In this document: positions 51,244 through 60,185 of the stretch, one piece after another
How the letters are laid out: each line of letters begins with the position of its first letter
Numbering within the stretch: the first letter of the stretch is position 1
Assembly (NCBI GenBank): GCA_934553255.1
Contig: CAKTEZ010000002.1
Location: 1-64,000, forward strand
DNA: 64,000 bases
Origin: an uncultured Oscillospiraceae bacterium
Lineage (GTDB): Bacteria > Bacillota > Clostridia > Oscillospirales > Oscillospiraceae
Direction: 5' to 3'
Program-made: the position numbers and the translations under genes
Notes under the pieces: model-generated
What the model was told of the DNA's origin: nothing
Databases searched by the model: none
What the model saw: the letters and a program-made list of their open reading frames with translations, nothing else

Positions 51244-52632
51244 TCAGGCCGCGTCGCCGGAGTAATCGCTGCCGCGGTAGTAGCCGCCGCCGAAGAAGTT
51301 ATTAAAGAAATCCCAGGGGTTGTAGTAATAGCCGCCATTGCTCGTGTCCGGCTGCGCGTTGCTCTCCTCGGTCAGGTCGCTCTTGGGCGCGCTGTCAAAG
51401 GTCAGCTCCACGGTCATCGTGCCGCCCTCGCGGTAAATGGTGAAGGTGGCGGTGTCGCCCGCGCTGTAGCCCTTCTTGGCGGCCACAAGGTCCTCATAGC
51501 TCGTGATGGTCTTGTCGCCGATCTTGGTGATGACATCGCCCAGCTTGAGTCCTGCCTTGTCCGCCGCGCTGCCGTCCTCGACGGAGTAAACGAACACGCC
51601 CTTGCTGATGTCATAGCGGTACTGCTGCGCCATGGTGGCGGTCAGCGTACCGGCGGAGATGCCGAGATACGCCTTGTTGGTGATGTATCCGTTGGTCATG
51701 ATGTCCTTGACCATGGCGATGACATCGTTGATGGGAATGGCAAAGCCGATGCCCTCGACCGAGGTGTTGGAGTAGCTTGAATACTTCGCGGACACGATGC
51801 CCACGACCTCGCCGTAGCTGTTAAAGAGCGGACCGCCGGAGTTGCCGGGGTTGATGGAGCAGTCCACCTGTATCATGTTGAACGGCGTCTTATCGACGGT
51901 GATGGCACGGTCCACGCAGGAGACGATGCCCTGCGACATGGAGAAGGTCAGCTCACCGAGCGGGTTGCCGACGGCGGCAATGGCCTCGCCGATCCTCAGC
52001 TTGCTCGAATCGCCCAGCACGACGCTCTGGAAGTTCGTTCCCTCGATCTTGATGACGGCGATGTCGTATTCCTCGTCGCCGCCGACGATGACCGCGTCAT
52101 AGTCCGCGCCGTCGTAGGTCGTGACCTTGACGCTGTCCGCGCCCTTGACCACATGATAATTCGTGAGAATGTAGCCGTCCTTCGTCAGGAAAAAGCCGCT
52201 GCCGCTGGCGGCGGACTGCGTGGTCTGCCCGAAGTAGTTCACCGAGGTCTCCGACACATTGATGCTCACAACGCTGTTGACATTCGCGGCGTAGACCTCC
52301 GGCATGGTGAGCTGCTGCTTGCCGTCCACCTTGACCTGACGGACCTCGGCGACCTGACGGTCGGAGACCTCGATCTGCGTTGTGCCGCGCGCGGAGGTGA
52401 CGGCGTGGTGCGTCACGCCCGCGCCGACCATGCCGCCGAGCAGCGCGCATACCAGCGCCAGCGCCGCAAGCTTCAGGCCGAAGCGGTTCTTCTTCGGCTT
52501 TTTCTCCTCCCACGGCTCGGCTCCTGTCCCCGTGTGCGGGACCTCGGTATAGTCCGCATTCTGCACGCGCTCCGCCTTGTCGCCCTTGCGATAGCTGTAG
52601 TGGTACAGATTGTTCTCGTCTTCGTAATACAT
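51244..52632 (-). CDS. HtrA/DegP-like membrane-anchored serine protease with PDZ domain
   Basis: Surface quality-control protease. Start MYYEDENNLYHYSYRKGD at 52632, with AAGGAGG upstream. A cytoplasmic N-terminus of about 50 residues precedes one membrane helix (LKLAALALVCALLGGMVGAG). The S1C triad is in TNYHVVKGA (His), EEYDIAVIKIEG (Asp) and NPGNSGGPLFNSYG (Ser); a PDZ domain follows (GVFVYSVEDGSAADKAGLKL). The last 30 residues are unusually aromatic and Gly-rich (GGYYYNPWDFFNNFFGGGYY). 462 residues. Confidence 0.95.
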   Translation of the reverse strand: MYYEDENNLYHYSYRKGDKAERVQNADYTEVPHTGTGAEPWEEKKPKKNRFGLKLAALALVCALLGGMVGAGVTHHAVTSARGTTQIEVSDRQVAEVRQVKVDGKQQLTMPEVYAANVNSVVSINVSETSVNYFGQTTQSAASGSGFFLTKDGYILTNYHVVKGADSVKVTTYDGADYDAVIVGGDEEYDIAVIKIEGTNFQSVVLGDSSKLRIGEAIAAVGNPLGELTFSMSQGIVSCVDRAITVDKTPFNMIQVDCSINPGNSGGPLFNSYGEVVGIVSAKYSSYSNTSVEGIGFAIPINDVIAMVKDIMTNGYITNKAYLGISAGTLTATMAQQYRYDISKGVFVYSVEDGSAADKAGLKLGDVITKIGDKTITSYEDLVAAKKGYSAGDTATFTIYREGGTMTVELTFDSAPKSDLTEESNAQPDTSNGGYYYNPWDFFNNFFGGGYYRGSDYSGDAA

Positions 52633-52854
52633 ACAAAAGCCTCCTTGCATGAAGCATTGGTGTTTCTCTTGATGTTACCGATGATACCGCGCGTTTATGT
52701 CCATTTCATGAAGCGGAGACGGATTTTTTTGAACTTTTTCTGAATATGCAATGAAGACTTTTTGAAGAATGCCAAAAGCGGAAAAAATCACTTGCGCGGA
52801 AAAGTGGGATATACTACAATAAAGCCAATTTCAGGAAGTGAAAGGAGCGCCGCC

Positions 52855-54453
52855 ATGCTGAAGATCGAAGGGCTGAAGCTCGCATTGGGCGAGAGCGAGA
52901 GTCTGCTGCGTTCCCGCGCCGCGGCGGCGCTGCGCGTCAAGCCGGAGGCCATCCGCACGCTGCGCCCCCTGCGCCGCAGCATCGACGCGCGTGAGGGCGT
53001 GACCTTTATCTACACCGCCGCCGTCTCGCTCGACGGCGAGGAAAAGGCGCTGCGCCGCGCGAAAAACAAAAACATCAGCGTCTATGCGCCCGCCTATTAC
53101 GAGCTGCCGCCGATGGTCGCCGCCCCCGCCGCGCGGCCCGTCGTCGTCGGCGCGGGACCCGCTGGGCTGTTTGCCGCGCTGGTGCTCGCGCGCTGCGGCG
53201 CGCGTCCCATCGTACTCGAGCGCGGCGAATGCGTTGAGCAGCGCCGCCGCGATGTCGAACGCTTTTGGGCGACGGGCGCGCTGAACGAGCGCTCCAATGT
53301 CCAGTTCGGCGAGGGCGGCGCGGGGACCTTCTCCGACGGCAAGCTCAACACCGGCACGAAGGATGTGCGCCACCGCTATATCTTAGAGACCTTCGCCGAG
53401 TACGGCGCGAGCGGCGACATTCTCCTCGACGCGAAGCCCCATGTCGGCACGGACCGGCTCTATATCGTGCTGCAAAACCTGCGGCATGAGCTGCTGTCCC
53501 TCGGCGCGGAGGTGCGCTTTGGTCATCGGGTCGTCGGGCTGGAAGCAAAAAACGGGCGGCTCGCCGCCCTGCGCGTCGCCTCGCCGGAGGGGGACTACGC
53601 TCTGCCTGCGGAGCAGACCGTGCTTGCCCTCGGCCACAGTGCGCGGGACACCTTTGAGGCGCTGCATGCCGCCGGCATCCCCATGGAGCCGAAGGCCTTT
53701 GCCGTGGGCGTCCGCATCGAGCATCGCCAGAGCGACATGGACGCGCAGCAATACAAGCAGTACGCGGGACATCCCTCGCTTCCGCCCACCTCGTACAAGC
53801 TTTCCGCTCACACAGCGGCGGGACGCGGCGTGTTCTCGTTCTGCGTCTGCCCCGGCGGACAGGTGGTCGCCGCGGCGAGCGAGGCGGGCCGCGTGGTCAC
53901 AAACGGCATGAGCGAGCTGGCGCGCGACGGCGAAAACATCAACGGCGGTCTGCTCGTTTCCGTCACGCCGGAGGATCTCGGCGGCACGGACGCGCTTGTG
54001 GGCGTTGCCTTTCAGCGCAGACTGGAGGAGGCCGCCTACACCCTCGGCGGCGGAGGCTACGCCGCTCCCGCACAGACCGTCGGCGATTTCCTCGCGCGCC
54101 GTCCCTCCACCGGCGCGGGGCGCGTCGCGCCGACCTACCGCCCCGCCGTATGCTGGTGCGACCTGCACGAATGCCTGCCGGATTTCGTCTGCGAAGCGCT
54201 GGAGGAGGCGCTGCCTCTGCTGGAGAAAAAGCTGCGCGGCTTTGCCGCGCCCGACGCGGTGCTTACCGCGGTGGAGACGCGCTCCAGCTCGCCCGTCCGC
54301 ATCACGCGCGACGAAGCCTGTCAATCCCCCGCTCTGCGCGGGCTGTACCCCTGCGGCGAGGGCGCCGGCTATGCCGGCGGCATTCTCTCCGCCGCAGCGG
54401 ACGGTATGCGCTGCGCGGAACAGATCATAAAGGAGCTTACACAACATGGCTAA
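52855..54453 (+). CDS. NAD(P)/FAD-dependent oxidoreductase
   Basis: 532 residues from MLKIEGLKLALGESESLLRS, with AAAGGAG 8 bases upstream. An N-terminal region of about 90 residues (KPEAIRTLRPLRRSIDAREG) precedes an FAD-binding fold, VVVGAGPAGLFAALVLARCG, with ERGECVEQRRRDVERFW and VQFGEGGAGTFSDGKLNTG typical of a large uncharacterised clostridial dehydrogenase family. The C-terminal GLYPCGEGAGYAGGILSAAA binds FAD. Substrate unknown. The stop overlaps the next gene by 8 bases. A TATACT at 52811-52816 has no good -35. Confidence 0.9.
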   Translation: MLKIEGLKLALGESESLLRSRAAAALRVKPEAIRTLRPLRRSIDAREGVTFIYTAAVSLDGEEKALRRAKNKNISVYAPAYYELPPMVAAPAARPVVVGAGPAGLFAALVLARCGARPIVLERGECVEQRRRDVERFWATGALNERSNVQFGEGGAGTFSDGKLNTGTKDVRHRYILETFAEYGASGDILLDAKPHVGTDRLYIVLQNLRHELLSLGAEVRFGHRVVGLEAKNGRLAALRVASPEGDYALPAEQTVLALGHSARDTFEALHAAGIPMEPKAFAVGVRIEHRQSDMDAQQYKQYAGHPSLPPTSYKLSAHTAAGRGVFSFCVCPGGQVVAAASEAGRVVTNGMSELARDGENINGGLLVSVTPEDLGGTDALVGVAFQRRLEEAAYTLGGGGYAAPAQTVGDFLARRPSTGAGRVAPTYRPAVCWCDLHECLPDFVCEALEEALPLLEKKLRGFAAPDAVLTAVETRSSSPVRITRDEACQSPALRGLYPCGEGAGYAGGILSAAADGMRCAEQIIKELTQHG

Positions 54454-55417
54454 AAAAATCGGCATCATCATCGACTTCCGCAACGCGCATTACGAGCGCG
54501 TGCTGACCGAGACGGCGGCGCGCTGCGGCTACGCGGTCGAGTTCTTCCCCTCCAGCGCCGCGGCGGTCGGAAATGTGGACGACTGCGAGATCCTCTACGG
54601 TCATTGCTCGCGCAAGGTCATTCAGAGCGCAAAGAGCCTCAAATGGTATTGCTGCTGCTGGGCGGGCGTGGATCACTTCTGCGACGAGAGCATCTATCAA
54701 AATCCCGACTGCCTGCTCACCAACTCCTCCGGCGCCTACGGCACCACCATCTCTGAGCATCTCATCATGGTCTGCCTGATGCTGCTGCGCCGCCAGATGG
54801 AATACACCGAGATCATCCGCGAGGGTGGCTGGGAAACGCTCCCCGGCGGCATTCGCTCGCTGCACGGCGCGCGCATCACGGTCCTCGGCACGGGCGACAT
54901 CGGCACGGAGTTTGCCCGCCGCGCGCAGGCCTTCCACCCCGCGTGCATCACCGGCGTACGCCGCACGGTCAGGCCCTCCGATCCCGCGTTCACCTCCGTC
55001 CACGCCATCGCGGAGCTGGACAGCGTTCTGCCCGAAACGGAGCTTCTCGTGATGGCGCTGCCCTCCACCGCGGAGACCGTGGGCATCCTCTCGCGTGAGC
55101 GCCTTGCGCTGCTGCCGAAAAATGCTTATGTCGTGAATGTCGGCCGCGGCACCGCCATCGATCAGGAGGCGCTCTGCGACGCGCTCAACGCCGACCGTCT
55201 CGCGGGCGCCGCGCTCGATGTGGTCGTACCCGAGCCGCTGCCTGCCGACCACCCGCTGCGCCGTGCGAAAAGCCTTCTTCTCACCCCGCATGTCGCGGGC
55301 AACATGACCCTCGGCTACACCTGTGACAAGAGCGTGCAGATGTTCTGCGACGATCTGGAAAACTATGTTTCCGGCCGTCCGCTCGTGCATCTGGTCGACC
55401 GGAAGAGAGGCTACTAA
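54446..55417 (+). CDS. D-2-hydroxyacid dehydrogenase family protein
   Basis: 323 residues. A Rossmann motif (VLGTGDIGTEFARRAQAF), ALPSTAETVGILSRERLALL, VVNVGRGTAIDQEAL (catalytic Arg region), LDVVVPEPLPADHPL (Glu) and LLTPHVAGNMT (His) show an active enzyme of this class. It reduces a 2-keto acid with NAD(P)H; the substrate cannot be read. It overlaps the upstream oxidoreductase gene and is 3 bases from the DUF368 gene, so the three form one operon. Confidence 0.92.
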   Translation: MAKKIGIIIDFRNAHYERVLTETAARCGYAVEFFPSSAAAVGNVDDCEILYGHCSRKVIQSAKSLKWYCCCWAGVDHFCDESIYQNPDCLLTNSSGAYGTTISEHLIMVCLMLLRRQMEYTEIIREGGWETLPGGIRSLHGARITVLGTGDIGTEFARRAQAFHPACITGVRRTVRPSDPAFTSVHAIAELDSVLPETELLVMALPSTAETVGILSRERLALLPKNAYVVNVGRGTAIDQEALCDALNADRLAGAALDVVVPEPLPADHPLRRAKSLLLTPHVAGNMTLGYTCDKSVQMFCDDLENYVSGRPLVHLVDRKRGY

Positions 55418-55420
55418 AAT

Positions 55421-56251
55421 ATGACCTTCTCCCCCAAGACCCTTCTGCTGCGGTTCGTGCAGGGCTTCATCATCGGCGCGGGCGGCATTCTGCCCGGCAT
55501 CTCCGGCGGCGTGCTGTCGGTCATCTTCGGCATCTACCGTCCGGTGATGGAGGTACTCGCGCACCCGCTCGATGGGCTGCGCCGCCATCTTTCCCTCCTG
55601 CTGCCGGTCGGCGCCGGCGCGGCGCTCGGCTTCCTGTGCGGCGGCGGACTGATCCTTATGCTTTTCGCCAGTTCCGAGAAGCTGGCGACCTGTCTTTTCA
55701 TCGGTCTCATCCTCGGCACGCTCCCGAGCCTGTGGGCCGAGGCGGGCGCGCAGGGGCGCGGAAAGGCCTCGTACTTTTCCTGCGCGGTCAGCTTTCTTGC
55801 CCTCTCCGCCATCCTGCTCTACGCGCAGTACGGCGCGTTTTACACCGTGAAGGAAGGCTTCCTCGGCTTTCTTTTCTGCGGCATTCTGTGGGGTCTGAGT
55901 CTGATCGTGCCAGGCATGACCTCCTCCTCGATCCTGATGGCGGTCGGCTTGTTCACGCCGATGGCCGAGGGCTTTGCACGGCTCGATATGACCGTGATCC
56001 TGCCGTGGCTGCTCGGCATGGCGCTCATCGTGCTGACGCTTGCCCGCGTGGTGAACTGGTGCTTCCAGACGCATTACCCGCTTTTCTACCACGCCGTGTT
56101 CGGCATCGTTCTGGCCTCGACCGTCGTCATCATTCCTCTGCACTACGACGGTTCGCGCGATGTACTTACCTGCCTGCTTGCCGCTGCTCTCGGCGCGCTT
56201 GCAGCATACTTCAGCGCAAGGATAAAGCCTGCGGAAGAAAAAGAAGCATAA
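55421..56251 (+). CDS. DUF368 membrane protein
   Basis: 276 residues with about eight hydrophobic segments and the DUF368 signature GFIIGAGGILPGISGGVLSV near residue 17, repeated as LSLIVPGMTSSSILMAVGLF in the second half. Some DUF368 proteins have been linked to recycling of polyprenyl-phosphate lipid carriers across the membrane; that role here is an inference from family. Last gene of the oxidoreductase operon, followed by a strong terminator. Confidence 0.9.
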   Translation: MTFSPKTLLLRFVQGFIIGAGGILPGISGGVLSVIFGIYRPVMEVLAHPLDGLRRHLSLLLPVGAGAALGFLCGGGLILMLFASSEKLATCLFIGLILGTLPSLWAEAGAQGRGKASYFSCAVSFLALSAILLYAQYGAFYTVKEGFLGFLFCGILWGLSLIVPGMTSSSILMAVGLFTPMAEGFARLDMTVILPWLLGMALIVLTLARVVNWCFQTHYPLFYHAVFGIVLASTVVIIPLHYDGSRDVLTCLLAAALGALAAYFSARIKPAEEKEA

Positions 56252-56280
56252 GAAAAAGGACGCTCTCGCGTCCTTTTTCT
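56251..56280. terminator. Bidirectional terminator between the DUF368 gene and the small membrane protein gene
   Basis: AGAAAAAGGACG-CTCTCG-CGTCCTTTTTCT, 12 perfect pairs, between convergent genes. Confidence 0.9.
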
Positions 56281-56283
56281 TTT

Positions 56284-56802
56284 CTACATTCTCCTCCGTC
56301 TGCGGTACAGCCGTGCGAAGCGGCGCAGCAGCTCGTCGTAGAGAAACAGCAGCACCGCGCCGAGCGCGAAGGTCGCCGCGATGAGCCACGGGGCGGTCGC
56401 CGCCAGCTCGCGCGTCACCGCGTCGAGCCGGAGGACAAAGACGATCAGCGCGTACATCGCGCCGACGGTGAGAATGTACAGCCCCAGCTTGGAGAGAAAG
56501 CGCAGCGCGCGGCTGCCGACCGCGTCGAGCCTCGGCTGCACGAGCGGGTAATAGCCCAAAAAGCAGAAGAGCAGCGCGGACTCCTTATCCGGTCCGAGCA
56601 GCAGCCCCAGAAGGGCGGCGGCGCAGAAGCAGCACCACGCATAGCTCCCACGGCATTCCTCGCGCACAGGCAGTAGGCAGGCGGACGCAAGCAGGGGGCA
56701 GGCATACAGCGCCAGCGGCAGCACGCCGCCGAGAAAAAGGAACAGCACCGCCAGCGCGCCGAGGATACTCGCAAGCGCCAGCTCCCTCGTCTGTTGTCTC
56801 AT
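56284..56802 (-). CDS. Hypothetical integral membrane protein, 172 residues
   Basis: About five hydrophobic segments: LASILGALAVLFLFLGGVLP, CCFCAAALLGLLLG, LLFCFLGYYPLVQP, LGLYILTVGAMYALIVFVLR and IAATFALGAVLLFLYDELLR. The C-terminus is Arg-rich. The overall size and pattern resemble small ECF-type or CPBP-like membrane proteins, but no family motif is certain. It lies 48 bases after ftsH in the same direction, with the ftsH terminator between. The ATG ribosome site (GGAGTG) is reasonable. Confidence 0.72.
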   Translation of the reverse strand: MRQQTRELALASILGALAVLFLFLGGVLPLALYACPLLASACLLPVREECRGSYAWCCFCAAALLGLLLGPDKESALLFCFLGYYPLVQPRLDAVGSRALRFLSKLGLYILTVGAMYALIVFVLRLDAVTRELAATAPWLIAATFALGAVLLFLYDELLRRFARLYRRRRRM

Positions 56803-56819
56803 GCAAACACTCCTTACGG

Positions 56820-56848
56820 AAAAGCGCCGCCTGCGGGCGGCGCTTTCG
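56820..56848 (-). terminator. Terminator of ftsH
   Basis: AAAGCGCCGCC/GGCGGCGCTTT stem followed by TCC on the minus strand, 3-30 bases after the ftsH stop; likely partial, as a same-strand gene follows. Confidence 0.7.
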
Positions 56849-56850
56849 GT

Positions 56851-59043
56851 TTATTCGCGGTCGGATCTCTCCGCGCCGTTCTCGGCGGGCGTTTCATCGC
56901 CGTCCCCGGCGGAAGGCTCCTGCGCGGGCGCTTCGTCCGCGGGCTTCTTTTCCCCCGCGTCCGCGCCGCTTTCCGTATCCGGCGCGGCGGGCTTGTCCGG
57001 CGTCTCCCCATCCAGCGGCGGCATTTCGATCTTCTCGCTCGTCATGGTGATGTGTCTGGCGGGCGCCTCGATGGTACTCGGCACGGAGGGGCGGAAGCCG
57101 CCGTCCGCCTTGCGGGTCGAGGCATAAGCGTCCTCCACCGTCGCGGGGTCGCGTCCTTCGAGAATGGCGACCATTTCGCCGCCGGTGATCGTTTCCTTCT
57201 CCAGCAGATAGGCGACGACCTTGTGCATATCGTCGATATTCTCCTCGATGACCTTCACCGCGTCGGCATAGCACTTTTCCAATATCTCCTTGACCGCCTT
57301 ATCCATCACGGCGGCGGTATCCTGCGCGCAGTCAAGACCGTAGCCGCCGTCGAGATACTGGTTGCGGAGGCTGCCGAGCGCCATCATGCCGAACTCATCG
57401 CTCATGCCGTACATGGCGACCATGTTGCGGGCGATGTTCGTGGCCTCCTGAATATCCTGCGACGCGCCGTTGGTCATCGTGTGCATGACGACCTGCTCGG
57501 CGGCGCGGCCGCCCATGGAAACGGCGATCTTCGCCATCAGCTCGTCGCGGGTGCGGAGGTTGGTCTTGTCCTCCTCCGGCATGAGAAGCGTGTAGCCGAG
57601 GCTGCCCTCGGTGTGCGGGACGATGGTGATCTTCTGCACCGGCTCGGCGTTCTTCTGCTTGTAGGCGACCATCGCGTGGCCGACCTCGTGGTAGGCGACG
57701 AGCTTCTTTTCAAACTCGGTGAGTACACTGTTTTTCTTCTCGCTGCCCGCGATGACGAACTCGAACGCGGCGAGCATATCCTCCTGCGTGACGAGCCTGC
57801 GCCCCTTCCGGACGGCGCGCAGCGCCGCCTCGTTGACAATGTTGGCAAGATCCGCGCCCACGCAGCCCGCAGTCGCCAGCGCGACCTTTTTAAGATCGAC
57901 GTCCTCGCCAAGCTTGATGCCGCGGGTATGGACCTCGAGCGTGGCGATGCGTCCCGCAAGGTTGGGGCGGTCAATGGTGATGCGCCGGTCGAAGCGGCCG
58001 GGACGCAGCAGCGCCTTATCCAGCACCTCGGGACGGTTGGTCGCGGCGAGAACAATGATGCCCTTGCCGGGGTCAAAGCCGTCCATCTCGGCGAGCAACT
58101 GGTTGAGCGTCTGTTCGCGTTCGTCGTTGCCGCCGCCGAAGCGGGAGTCGCGCGTCTTGCCGATGGCGTCGATCTCATCGATAAAGATGATGCAGGGCGC
58201 GACCTTGGAGGCCTCGGCGAACAGGTCGCGCACACGGCTCGCGCCGACGCCCACAAACATCTCTACGAAGCCGGAGCCGGAGATCGAAAAGAACGGCACA
58301 TTCGCCTCGCCCGCCACGGCCTTGGCGAGCAGCGTCTTGCCTGTACCCGGAGGGCCGACGAGCAGCGCGCCCTTGGGCAGCTTCGCGCCGATGTCGGTAT
58401 ACTTCTGGGGGTTGTGCAAGAAGTCGATGATCTCCACAAGGCTTTCCTTCGCCTCGTCCTGCCCCGCCACATCGGCAAAGGTGACGCCGGTGGTCTTTTC
58501 CATATAGACCTTTGCGTTGGCCTTGCCCACGCCGCCGAGTCCGCCGAGTCCCCCGCCGGTCTTTTTGCTGATAAAGCGCATCATCAGCAAAAACGCGCCG
58601 ACCATCAGGGCGGTGGGCAGAACATAGTTGACCATGATGAGCATGAGCCACGAGGTCTCCGGCTCATCGGGCATATAAAACTTGACGCCGTGTTCGTCGA
58701 GCAGCGCAAGCAGATCCGGATCGCCCAGCCGCGTAGTATAGAGCGCGTAGTCCTTGCTGTAGGTCTTGCCCTCCTCGTCGGTGTAGACGAAGCCCTCCAC
58801 GGGCGTGAGGTTCAGGTCCTTTTCCGTGATCTCGACCTCGGCGATCTTGTCCTCGCGCACCAGCTCCAGAAATTCATCGTAGCGAATGAATTTCGTGGTC
58901 TCCGCCTTGCGCGCCGTATCCATCGCCGAGAGCATATAGTTGAAGCCGATGGTCAGCACCAGCGCCCAGATAAGAAGGGACAATACGCCCTTGCGGCGGT
59001 CGCCCCCGTTCTGGTTTTTGTTGTTCTTGTCGTTCTGATCCAT
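56851..59043 (-). CDS. ftsH: ATP-dependent zinc metalloprotease FtsH
   Basis: Membrane AAA protease degrading unstable membrane and regulatory proteins. 730 residues: two membrane helices (about 22-38 and 130-150), AAA ATPase with [19 protein letters not shown] (Walker A), [13 protein letters not shown] (Walker B) and the second region of homology, and zinc site HEVGHAMVA. Residues after about 640 form an acidic Pro/Ala/Glu-rich tail of about 90 residues, longer than usual. The ATG is preceded by GAAAGGAAC, about 10 bases before it. Confidence 0.96.
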   Translation of the reverse strand: MDQNDKNNKNQNGGDRRKGVLSLLIWALVLTIGFNYMLSAMDTARKAETTKFIRYDEFLELVREDKIAEVEITEKDLNLTPVEGFVYTDEEGKTYSKDYALYTTRLGDPDLLALLDEHGVKFYMPDEPETSWLMLIMVNYVLPTALMVGAFLLMMRFISKKTGGGLGGLGGVGKANAKVYMEKTTGVTFADVAGQDEAKESLVEIIDFLHNPQKYTDIGAKLPKGALLVGPPGTGKTLLAKAVAGEANVPFFSISGSGFVEMFVGVGASRVRDLFAEASKVAPCIIFIDEIDAIGKTRDSRFGGGNDEREQTLNQLLAEMDGFDPGKGIIVLAATNRPEVLDKALLRPGRFDRRITIDRPNLAGRIATLEVHTRGIKLGEDVDLKKVALATAGCVGADLANIVNEAALRAVRKGRRLVTQEDMLAAFEFVIAGSEKKNSVLTEFEKKLVAYHEVGHAMVAYKQKNAEPVQKITIVPHTEGSLGYTLLMPEEDKTNLRTRDELMAKIAVSMGGRAAEQVVMHTMTNGASQDIQEATNIARNMVAMYGMSDEFGMMALGSLRNQYLDGGYGLDCAQDTAAVMDKAVKEILEKCYADAVKVIEENIDDMHKVVAYLLEKETITGGEMVAILEGRDPATVEDAYASTRKADGGFRPSVPSTIEAPARHITMTSEKIEMPPLDGETPDKPAAPDTESGADAGEKKPADEAPAQEPSAGDGDETPAENGAERSDRE

Positions 59044-59107
59044 GCGTGTCGTTCCTTTCGGTATCGTAGACCGCGAAGCGCGGCGGCTCTTCCCATTTGT
59101 ATCTCGT

Positions 59108-59136
59108 ATTTTAGCATAGCCCCCGCGGTTTCACAA
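59108..59136 (-). promoter_or_regulatory. Promoter of ftsH
   Basis: TTGTGA (59131-59136), 17 bases, TAAAAT (59108-59113) on the minus strand. Confidence 0.72.
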
Positions 59137-59247
59137 GCGGAGCGGTATGAATTTTCGGTGAATTTTTGGTTTCTTTCCTCTTTATCTTATTCTCTGCGTG
59201 TGGTATAGTGTGTTATGTATACGAATTATGACTGGGAGGATCGGTTT

Positions 59248-60126
59248 ATGTCGAACGATTATCCAAAAGAGAAGAAAACGCCCCGCGGGGGCTTTGACCG
59301 CGGCGCAGAGAAGCCGCGCGCCCCGCGCGAGCGGGAAAATGCCCATCCGCGTGTGAACGAGCGCATTCCCATGCGCGAGCGCGACGCGGAGGCCGACGGA
59401 CTGATCGAGGGGCGCAACGCCGTGACCGAGGCGCTGCGCGCCGGAACGCCTATTGATAAGATCCTGATCGCGCGCGGCGAGACGGACAAAACGCTCGGCC
59501 ACATCGCCTCGACCGCCCGTGACGCGGGCATCGTGGTGGTCGAGGCCGACCGCCGCAAGCTGGACTTCATGAGCGCGACGCACGCCCACCAGGGCGTCAT
59601 CGCCATTGCCGCCGTGCGCGAATACGCCAGCGTGGAGGATGTTCTTGCCATCGCCCATGCGCGCGGAGAGGCTCCCCTGCTCGTCGTGTGCGACGAGATC
59701 AGCGACCCGCACAACCTCGGCGCCATTATCCGCACGGCGGAGTGCGCGGGCGCGCACGGCGTCATTATCCCCAAGCGCCGCAGCGCGGGGCTGACGAGCA
59801 TCGTCGGCAAAACGAGCGCGGGCGCGGTGAGCTACCTGCCCGTCGCGCGCGTGCCGAATATCCCCGCTCTTCTCAAGGACCTGCAGAAGCAGGGCATTTG
59901 GGTCTTCGGCACGGCCGCCGAGGGAACGACGGATCTCTACCGCGCCGACCTCAAGGGTCCCGCCGCCATCGTCATCGGCAGCGAGGGCGACGGCATGGGC
60001 CGGCTCGTGCGCGAGGGCTGCGATTTCCTCGTCAGCATTCCGATGAAGGGGCATATCTCGTCGCTCAACGCCTCGGCCGCCGCGGCCATTCTTCTCTATG
60101 AGGCGGTGCGTCAGCGTCTCGGCTGA
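59248..60126 (+). CDS. rlmB: 23S rRNA (guanosine-2'-O)-methyltransferase RlmB-like
   Basis: 292 residues from MSNDYPKEKKTPRGGFDRGA, with GGGAGGA 8 bases upstream of ATG 59248. A charged, Arg-rich N-terminal tail (1-55) precedes the substrate domain (IEGRNAVTEALRAGTPIDKI) and the knotted SpoU domain: CDEISDPHNLGAIIRTAECA, VIGSEGDGMGRLVREGCDF, IPMKGHISSLNASAAAAI. RlmB methylates G2251 in E. coli; here the position is inferred. A TATAGT at 59202-59207 is a possible -10. Confidence 0.93.
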   Translation: MSNDYPKEKKTPRGGFDRGAEKPRAPRERENAHPRVNERIPMRERDAEADGLIEGRNAVTEALRAGTPIDKILIARGETDKTLGHIASTARDAGIVVVEADRRKLDFMSATHAHQGVIAIAAVREYASVEDVLAIAHARGEAPLLVVCDEISDPHNLGAIIRTAECAGAHGVIIPKRRSAGLTSIVGKTSAGAVSYLPVARVPNIPALLKDLQKQGIWVFGTAAEGTTDLYRADLKGPAAIVIGSEGDGMGRLVREGCDFLVSIPMKGHISSLNASAAAAILLYEAVRQRLG

Positions 60127-60185
60127 CGCCATGCCCGCAGCACTCCGAAAGTCCGCGCGTTCCCGCGCGATGGAACCGAAACGAT

